From: Chloroflexota bacterium
GTDB taxonomy: Bacteria; Chloroflexota; Anaerolineae; Anaerolineales; Villigracilaceae
Direction: 5' to 3'
Assembly: GCA_016191985.1 (NCBI GenBank)
Contig: JACPVB010000179.1
Span: 1 to 5,996 of the forward strand
DNA: 5,996 bases
Shown: in pieces, positions 1 through 3,536 of the stretch
Position numbering within the stretch: the first letter of the stretch is position 1
Layout of the letters: the number at the start of each line of letters is the position of its first letter
Notes under the pieces: generated by a model
What the model was told of the DNA's origin: nothing
Databases searched by the model: none
What the model saw: the letters and a program-made list of their open reading frames with translations, nothing else
Program-made: the position numbers and the translations under genes

Positions 1-816
1 CAAATCGAGCATGGCAAGGTTTTCAAGACCGTATTTCAATTCACTGGCATGTTCACCCACGAGACCCGAAAGCTCGGCAAGGATGCGGCGTTCTTCGTCG
101 CGTTCCTTTAATTCCAGTTCGCGCATTTCGTTGTTGAGTTCTACAACGGGCAATGGTTCAACGAACAAAGTTGCGCCACTGGATGATTGATCGTGAATGA
201 CAGCCTTGATGCTGCCCTTGAATTCAGCGCGCAGTGGAATCACATATCGTCCATCACGCTGGGTGATGATCGGTTCCTGCAACTTCTTCGCGGACTCGGT
301 CAGGTAGCGCTGCAAGCGGGACATCAAGCGTCCGTGGGCGATTTTGATCTCGCGGCGCAAGGCTCCCAATTTTACAGAAGCGGAATCCAACACTTCGCCG
401 CGGTCGGAGAGGATGCGTGTGATCGCGTCCACGATGCCGTGGGAATCGGGCAGGGCAGTGGCAAGTTTTGCGAGGCGTGGGAATTCGTCTGTTTTGCGGT
501 CTAACGATTTTTTAATTTCACGGCACGAAATGAGCGTGGATTTAATATCCAGCAATTGCTGTGGGTCGAGCACACCGCCGCGCGCGGCCAGGTCTGCGGC
601 GGGGCGGATGTCATGCGCGCCGCCGATGCCAATATCCTGCACGGCTAATACCTTGCGCGCTTCGGTTGTCTCTGCGAGGCGGGCGGTTGCCAGCTCGAAG
701 GAGTCGGTTGGTTCAAGGGCGCGCGCCAATTCCATCGAAGCTGAAAAATCGCAGTAGCCTGCCAGCCGTTCGAGGATCTTCGGATATTCGAGTACGTTGA
801 GTGTCTTGCTGTCCAT
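1..816 (-). CDS. mutS2: Endonuclease MutS2, N-terminal 272 residues (partial, runs off the left edge)
   Basis: MutS2 is a cytosolic MutS-family ATPase. In different bacteria it limits homologous recombination or acts on stalled, collided ribosomes. Translation of the minus strand gives 272 uninterrupted codons. The N-terminus (MDSKTLNVLEYPKILERLAG) is the usual family opening, and residues 187-221 hold the strongly conserved block with QRDGRYVIPLRAEFKG, HDQSSSGATLFVEP and then a charged coiled coil (about 225-250). This covers the N-terminal core and the start of the lever/clamp; the ATPase and C-terminal Smr domain of a roughly 780-800-residue protein lie beyond the window. The start is well fixed: an in-frame TGA (positions 838-840) lies 7 codons upstream and no other start codon intervenes. 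No Shine-Dalgarno precedes it, and a TATAAT ends 7 bases before the ATG, which suggests a leaderless mRNA. It is transcribed away from the SDR gene. The identity is secure. Confidence 0.95.
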   Translation of the reverse strand, partial: MDSKTLNVLEYPKILERLAGYCDFSASMELARALEPTDSFELATARLAETTEARKVLAVQDIGIGGAHDIRPAADLAARGGVLDPQQLLDIKSTLISCREIKKSLDRKTDEFPRLAKLATALPDSHGIVDAITRILSDRGEVLDSASVKLGALRREIKIAHGRLMSRLQRYLTESAKKLQEPIITQRDGRYVIPLRAEFKGSIKAVIHDQSSSGATLFVEPLPVVELNNEMRELELKERDEERRILAELSGLVGEHASELKYGLENLAMLDL

Positions 817-823
817 AGCGGGG

Positions 824-829
824 ATTATA
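824..829 (-). promoter_or_regulatory. -10 box (TATAAT) of mutS2, leaderless
   Basis: Read on the minus strand this is a perfect TATAAT, and its last base lies 7 bases before the mutS2 ATG at 816. Transcription would therefore begin at or within a base or so of the start codon, which fits the lack of any Shine-Dalgarno there. No good -35 is seen at the normal spacing; a TTGACT (836-841) is only 6 bases away and is too close to serve. Confidence 0.6.
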
Positions 830-831
830 CT
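826..831 (+). promoter_or_regulatory. Possible -10 box (TATACT) of the SDR gene, overlapping the mutS2 -10
   Basis: TATACT matches the consensus at five of six positions and shares four bases with the opposite-strand TATAAT. If used, the transcript would start near 838 and carry the palindromic repeat in its leader before the Shine-Dalgarno at 881. No -35 is recognisable, so this is a weak call. Confidence 0.3.
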
Positions 832-833
832 TT

Positions 834-879
834 GGAGTCAAGCAGCTTGCTGCTTGCGGACAGCAAGCTGTCCGATTCC
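834..879. repeat. Palindromic intergenic repeat, copy 1 (two inner hairpins with complementary loops)
   Basis: The outer arms GGAGTC (834-839) and GATTCC (874-879) pair with one G-T wobble. Inside sit two perfect six-pair hairpins: AAGCAG-CTTG-CTGCTT (840-855) and GGACAG-CAAG-CTGTCC (858-873). Their loops CTTG and CAAG are complementary. In addition CAGCTTGCTG (843-852) and CAGCAAGCTG (861-870) are exact 10-base reverse complements, so the element can also fold as one long hairpin. It matches copy 2 (1692-1750) in plan. There is no T-tract, so it is not an obvious terminator. It lies directly before the SDR ribosome site. Confidence 0.85.
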
Positions 880-880
880 A

Positions 881-888
881 GAGGAGAG
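881..888 (+). promoter_or_regulatory. Shine-Dalgarno fixing the SDR start
   Basis: GAGGAGAG ends 7 bases before the ATG at 896. This site decides the start: the frame is open further upstream to an ATG at 797, but that one lies inside the mutS2 coding region, has no ribosome site, and would add 33 residues read through the palindromic repeat. Confidence 0.85.
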
Positions 889-895
889 AAAAACA

Positions 896-1669
896 ATGAG
901 ACTCAAAAATAAAGTAGCGATCATCACCGGCGCGACATCAGGGATTGGAAAAGCCACCGCGCTTCTTTTTGCGGACCAGGGAGCTGACCTGGTCTTAACG
1001 GGCAGACGTCTCAGCCTGGGCGAAGCTGTCGAAGCAGAATGCAGGCAGAAAGGAGTCCGATGCGTGTTTGTGGAGACGGATCACATAAAGACAGAGGAGT
1101 GTCAAAGAGTTGTAGATGTCGCGCTTAAGGAATTTAATCGCATTGATATTTTATTTAACAACGCGGGCATCGTCACCAAAGGGACAGCAGACACGACGCC
1201 CGAAGAGGTTTGGCAAAACACGTTGGATATTAATGTCACTGCGGTGTGGCGTATGTGCAAGCTGGTGATTCCTCACATGAAAAAGCAAGGACGCGGCGTG
1301 ATCGTCAACAACGGCTCGGATTGGTCTGTGGTGGCGGGGAAAGATGCTTTTCCGTACATCATGAGCAAGGGCGCGGTGGGGATGATGACGAAGGCCATGG
1401 CGTTGGACTATGCGCGCGAGGGAATCCGCGTGAATGCGGTTTGCCCCGGTGATACGTTTGTGGAGCGTTGGGTCGAGAAGGGCTATTTTGAAGACTCGGA
1501 CCCGGTGACGATGGAAGAGGCGATCAAAGAATCAAGCGAATATATTCCGATGGGACGTTTTGGAAAACCCGAAGAAATTGCGAATGCTGTTTTATTTTTA
1601 GCTTCGGATGAGTCATCTTTTGTGACGGGTCATTTGCTGTTGGTGGATGGAGGGAATACGGCTCAGTAA
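896..1669 (+). CDS. SDR-family NAD(P)-dependent oxidoreductase (classical short-chain dehydrogenase)
   Basis: This 257-residue cytosolic protein is a classical short-chain dehydrogenase/reductase that interconverts an alcohol and a carbonyl group using NAD(P)H. All family signatures are in place: the Rossmann glycine motif TGATSGIG (11-18), NNAG (88-91), the catalytic tetrad Asn113, Ser141, Tyr154 and Lys158 (YIMSK), the post-catalytic CPG (183-185), and the C-terminal VTG and VDGG (243-253). The Ser-Tyr spacing of 13 is normal. Arg37-Arg38 after the second strand, with no acidic residue there, hints at NADP(H) preference. The length is typical. Substrate cannot be told from sequence; annotations such as 3-oxoacyl-ACP reductase or glucose dehydrogenase would be guesses. 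The gene is divergent from mutS2 and is followed after 96 bases by the HAD gene, with a palindromic repeat on each side. Confidence 0.93.
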   Translation: MRLKNKVAIITGATSGIGKATALLFADQGADLVLTGRRLSLGEAVEAECRQKGVRCVFVETDHIKTEECQRVVDVALKEFNRIDILFNNAGIVTKGTADTTPEEVWQNTLDINVTAVWRMCKLVIPHMKKQGRGVIVNNGSDWSVVAGKDAFPYIMSKGAVGMMTKAMALDYAREGIRVNAVCPGDTFVERWVEKGYFEDSDPVTMEEAIKESSEYIPMGRFGKPEEIANAVLFLASDESSFVTGHLLLVDGGNTAQ

Positions 1670-1672
1670 AGA

Positions 1673-1678
1673 TATAAT
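1673..1678 (+). promoter_or_regulatory. Candidate -10 box (TATAAT) before the HAD gene
   Basis: This is a perfect TATAAT starting three bases after the SDR stop codon. A start near 1685 would put the whole palindromic repeat (copy 2) in the HAD leader, as in the arrangement proposed for the SDR gene. No -35 is clear at 16-18 bases, so the two genes could also be co-transcribed. Confidence 0.45.
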
Positions 1679-1691
1679 CCAGCAATTCTCT

Positions 1692-1750
1692 GGAGTCAGG
1701 CAGCTTGCTGCCTGTGGGTGCCGAAACTCGGGAGCAAGCTCCCTGACTCC
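1692..1750. repeat. Palindromic intergenic repeat, copy 2
   Basis: The outer arms GGAGTCAGG (1692-1700) and CCTGACTCC (1742-1750) are perfect nine-base complements. The inner hairpins are CAGGCAG-CTTG-CTGCCTG (1697-1714) and GGGAG-CAAG-CTCCC (1730-1743), joined by a 15-base spacer. AGCTTGCT (1702-1709) and AGCAAGCT (1733-1740) are reverse complements, so the same alternative long fold as in copy 1 is possible. Stems differ from copy 1 by compensating changes while the CTTG and CAAG loops are kept. It ends 4 bases before the HAD Shine-Dalgarno. Confidence 0.88.
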
Positions 1751-1754
1751 AAAT

Positions 1755-1760
1755 AAGGAG
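1755..1760 (+). promoter_or_regulatory. Shine-Dalgarno of the HAD gene
   Basis: AAGGAG ends 5 bases before the ATG at 1766 and supports that start. It lies just outside the repeat, so a folded repeat would leave it exposed, while its closeness could let the stem affect ribosome access. Confidence 0.8.
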
Positions 1761-1765
1761 CAGAC

Positions 1766-2422
1766 ATGATCGTCGTATCAGATATGATGGGTACGCTCAC
1801 CACCGGCTCGCAGTTTTTAGGGCTGGTGGATTGGGTCAAACATAATCAAAGCAAACTGCGCGCCAATTGGTATACGGCATCCATTATGCCGGGCTATTTG
1901 CTGGCAAAAAATGGAATCATTGACTGGCAGGCGTGGGGACAGAGGCTGATGGTGAAAAGCTTGGCCTACGTCCGAAACCCCACTTCTGAAAATATCAAAC
2001 ATGCCTCCGAATGGACAGTTGAACATAACTTGTGGAAGAAACGGCGTGAGGATGTGGTGGCGCGTTTGGTGAAGCATCGTGAAAATGGCGCACAGGTTTA
2101 CATCGCCAGCAGTCTGATCGAGTCGTTCATCGAGCCATTTGCACAGCGCATCGGTGCGCAGGTGATCGGTACGCCTGCCGCCATTGTCAATGGGCAGTGG
2201 CGCTCGACCAGTGAACTTGTGGCAAATGAAAAAAAGATCGAACAGGTTCTCAGCCGCCTCGGCGTGGACCGTGTAGATGTGGCTTATGGCGATACGATTT
2301 TAGATGTCCCTTTGCTGGAACATGCCGAGTATCCTGTGGCCGTGTACCCTGATGTTAAGTTAAAACAGATTGCCATCCAGCGCGGATGGGAAATCATCGG
2401 CGATACGCCGAAGTATGGGTAA
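1766..2422 (+). CDS. HAD-superfamily hydrolase, PSPase-like (HAD-IB) type, with altered motif I
   Basis: This 218-residue soluble protein has the HAD phosphatase layout. Motif I is VVSDMMGT (nucleophile Asp6), motif II is YIASS (Ser115 or Ser116), motif III is a lysine in ANEKK (Lys156 or Lys157), and motif IV is YGDTILD (Asp176, Asp180, metal binding). A largely helical cap at about 15-90, between motifs I and II, is what C1-capped HAD-IB enzymes such as phosphoserine phosphatase have. The odd point is motif I: phosphomonoesterases use DxDGT, whereas here Met8 replaces the second Asp, the usual general acid/base. The enzyme may therefore have changed chemistry, be slow, or belong to a subfamily with this change. 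The substrate is unknown. The gene has its own Shine-Dalgarno and possibly its own promoter. Confidence 0.85.
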   Translation: MIVVSDMMGTLTTGSQFLGLVDWVKHNQSKLRANWYTASIMPGYLLAKNGIIDWQAWGQRLMVKSLAYVRNPTSENIKHASEWTVEHNLWKKRREDVVARLVKHRENGAQVYIASSLIESFIEPFAQRIGAQVIGTPAAIVNGQWRSTSELVANEKKIEQVLSRLGVDRVDVAYGDTILDVPLLEHAEYPVAVYPDVKLKQIAIQRGWEIIGDTPKYG

Positions 2423-2448
2423 AGAAGTAGACAAGTAAATAGGCATCA

Positions 2449-2615
2449 TGTCGTTGCGAGCCGCCGTTCGTGCTGAGCGTAGTCGAAGCATCGGCGGCGA
2501 AGCAATCTCCCGGTGAAAGAGAATAATTACATCAACAGGAGATTGCTTCGGGCGTGGTCTCGGTACGGGCGAGAAAAGCGCTCGCCCTACTCGACCACCG
2601 GCCCTCGCAATGACA
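2449..2615. repeat. Composite nested palindromic repeat (MITE/REP-like)
   Basis: This element fills most of the 204-base gap between the HAD and decarboxylase genes. The outer arms TGTCGTTGCGAG (2449-2460) and CTCGCAATGACA (2604-2615) pair over 12 positions with one wobble. Inside, CGAAGCAATCTCC (2498-2510) and GGAGATTGCTTCG (2538-2550) are perfect 13-base complements. GCCGCCG (2460-2466) and CGGCGGC (2492-2498) enclose a TTCGTGCTGAGCGTAGTCGA segment. Motifs of the TTGCGAG...GAAGCAATCTC type are, from general knowledge, widespread non-coding repeats in several bacterial phyla. No transposase is present, so any movement would need one in trans. Confidence 0.85.
2554..2598. repeat. Long imperfect hairpin nested in the composite repeat
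   Basis: GTGGTC (2554-2559) pairs with GACCAC (2593-2598). After a small internal mismatch GTA pairs with TAC, and GGGCGAG (2567-2573) pairs perfectly with CTCGCCC (2581-2587) around a seven-base loop. Sequences of the GGTCTCG-TACG...CTACTCGACC kind recur as interspersed repeats in other bacteria, so this may be a separate element that landed in the right half of the larger palindrome. Its stem is GC-rich and there is no T-tract after it. Confidence 0.75.
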
Positions 2616-2616
2616 C

Positions 2617-2621
2617 AGGAG
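2617..2621 (+). promoter_or_regulatory. Shine-Dalgarno fixing the decarboxylase start
   Basis: AGGAG ends 5 bases before the ATG at 2627 and begins 1 base after the composite repeat ends. It favours 2627 over the in-frame GTG at 2513, which would read 38 codons through the repeat. Confidence 0.8.
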
Positions 2622-2626
2622 ACAAT

Positions 2627-3370
2627 ATGGAACGAACAACTTTACGCAGAATACGAAAACGAAAAGCGGACAATAAAGTTTATTTGTGCGCCCCGGTCAA
2701 CTCACTGGTGGAGGGGATTTACGAGCAGAATATCCCTTTTTATGAAATCAAAAAGCACGGGGATTTTGGACTCGGCACCTTCAACGACCTCGACGGCGAG
2801 ATGATGATGCTGGACGGCGAAATCTACCGCGTCGGTTCCGACGGGAGGGTGAATCAAGTTACAGACGAAGATACCTGCACCCCGTTCGCCTGCGTCACGA
2901 AATTCGAGCCAGCCAGCGAAGAGACTCTTGACCGCGAATTGTCCTACACCGACTTCCTAAAATGGATGGTCGAGCTCATGCCTTCGCCGAATATCTTTTA
3001 CGCCTTCCGTATCACAGGCGAATTCGGTTATGTCAAAACCCGCTCGGTGCCGAAGCAGGAGAACTACCGTCCGCTGGTGGAAGTGGCGAAAGAGCAACCA
3101 ACTTTCGAGTTTAAGGATGTGAGCGGCGTGATGGTCGGCTTTTACACACCTTCGTTCATGGCGTCCCTCAGCGTGCCCGGCGTGCATCTGCATTTCCTCA
3201 CCGACGACAAATCCAGCGGTGGACACTTACTCGAATGCCGTCCGCGCAGGATCAAGCTGGAACTGCAATATCTGTACACGCTGGAACTATCGCTCCCTTC
3301 CAATCTGGATTACTTGACATGGGATTTCCAGCGCGATATTGGAAAAGATTTGGATAAGGCGGAGAAGTGA
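2627..3370 (+). CDS. budA: Alpha-acetolactate decarboxylase
   Basis: This 247-residue cytosolic enzyme decarboxylates 2-acetolactate to acetoin, diverting pyruvate carbon into acetoin/butanediol or disposing of excess acetolactate from branched-chain synthesis. Family blocks are clear: VYLCAPVNSLVEGIYE (18-33), HGDFGLGTFNDLDGEMMMLD (44-63), the GFYTP stretch (171-175), and the zinc site VPGVHLHFLTDD...GGHLLEC. The ligands His187, His189 and His200 have the 2- and 11-residue spacing of the crystallised Brevibacillus enzyme, and Glu58 sits where its conserved active-site Glu falls. Arg139 is a candidate for the substrate-binding Arg. The length is normal. The first 16 residues are very basic (RRIRKRK) and not family-like; otherwise the protein is intact. 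No acetolactate synthase is nearby, and no clear promoter is seen. The symbol alsD is equally used. Confidence 0.95.
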   Translation: MERTTLRRIRKRKADNKVYLCAPVNSLVEGIYEQNIPFYEIKKHGDFGLGTFNDLDGEMMMLDGEIYRVGSDGRVNQVTDEDTCTPFACVTKFEPASEETLDRELSYTDFLKWMVELMPSPNIFYAFRITGEFGYVKTRSVPKQENYRPLVEVAKEQPTFEFKDVSGVMVGFYTPSFMASLSVPGVHLHFLTDDKSSGGHLLECRPRRIKLELQYLYTLELSLPSNLDYLTWDFQRDIGKDLDKAEK

Positions 3371-3379
3371 GGGCAGGCG

Positions 3380-3385
3380 TATAAT
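3380..3385 (+). promoter_or_regulatory. Possible distal -10 box (TATAAT) upstream of the STAND gene
   Basis: This perfect TATAAT begins 10 bases after the decarboxylase stop. If active it would give a leader of about 145 bases containing the inverted repeats at 3408-3478. No convincing -35 is seen, and a nearer candidate lies at 3524, so this could be a chance match in AT-richer DNA. Confidence 0.3.
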
Positions 3386-3407
3386 TCTGCGCTGTAGAAT
3401 ATATGCT

Positions 3408-3454
3408 CCTTGCAATCTAGTTCCTACATTAATTTGAGGGAGTAGATTGCGGGG
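3408..3454. repeat. Inverted repeat in the STAND gene leader region
   Basis: GCAATCTA (3412-3419) and TAGATTGC (3443-3450) are perfect complements around a 23-base loop. The stem extends outward to 3408 and 3454 through two G-T wobbles and two C-G pairs. A second pair, TAGTTCC (3418-3424) and GGAACTA (3472-3478), shares bases 3418-3419 with the first, so the two stems cannot both form fully. It could be an operator or a leader structure; there is no T-tract to make it a terminator. Confidence 0.5.
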
Positions 3455-3523
3455 AAGTGAGAAGTGTAAAAGGAACTAAATTCGTGGCAGTCTAATCGCG
3501 GTCAAGTGTTAGCACATTAGGGA

Positions 3524-3529
3524 TAGAAT
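3524..3529 (+). promoter_or_regulatory. Candidate -10 box (TAGAAT) of the STAND gene, leaderless
   Basis: TAGAAT matches the consensus at five of six positions and ends exactly 7 bases before the ATG at 3537, the same spacing as for mutS2. There is no Shine-Dalgarno, and an in-frame TAG (3510-3512) with no intervening start codon fixes the ATG. A leaderless transcript is the simplest reading. The -35 region is not recognisable. Confidence 0.45.
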
Positions 3530-3536
3530 ATTAGTT

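Noticed and set aside
187..757. Plus-strand open frames of about 100-137 codons over the left region
   Set aside because: They lie antisense to an uninterrupted mutS2 reading frame with strong family motifs. Their products look like random low-complexity translations and they have no ribosome sites.
797..895. A 33-codon N-terminal extension of the SDR gene
   Set aside because: It would start inside mutS2 and read through the palindromic repeat. The Shine-Dalgarno at 881-888 and the normal SDR N-terminus both point to 896.
1817..2077. Minus-strand open frame inside the HAD gene
   Set aside because: It is antisense to a gene with recognisable HAD motifs and has no supporting start signal or recognisable product. 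The same applies to minus-strand frames at 2957-3226 and 5243-5548.
2449..2615. CRISPR array or structured RNA gene
   Set aside because: There are no regularly spaced direct repeats with unique spacers. The nested inverted repeats fit an interspersed palindromic element better.
2513..2626. A GTG start giving the decarboxylase 38 more residues
   Set aside because: The added residues are translated repeat sequence and no ribosome site precedes the GTG. AGGAG at 2617-2621 fits the ATG at 2627.
2610..2690. A frameshift at the decarboxylase N-terminus (the +1-shifted frame reads MTQETIWNEQLYAEYENEKR and looks more protein-like than the basic in-frame residues 1-16)
   Set aside because: The ATG at 2627 has the better ribosome site and the frame is intact through all family motifs. 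Without homologues the N-terminal oddity cannot be called an error.
3384..3400. Terminator after the decarboxylase (ATTCTGC-GCT-GTAGAAT stem)
   Set aside because: The stem is short, AT-rich and has a wobble, and no T-run follows. It overlaps a TATAAT and is probably fortuitous.
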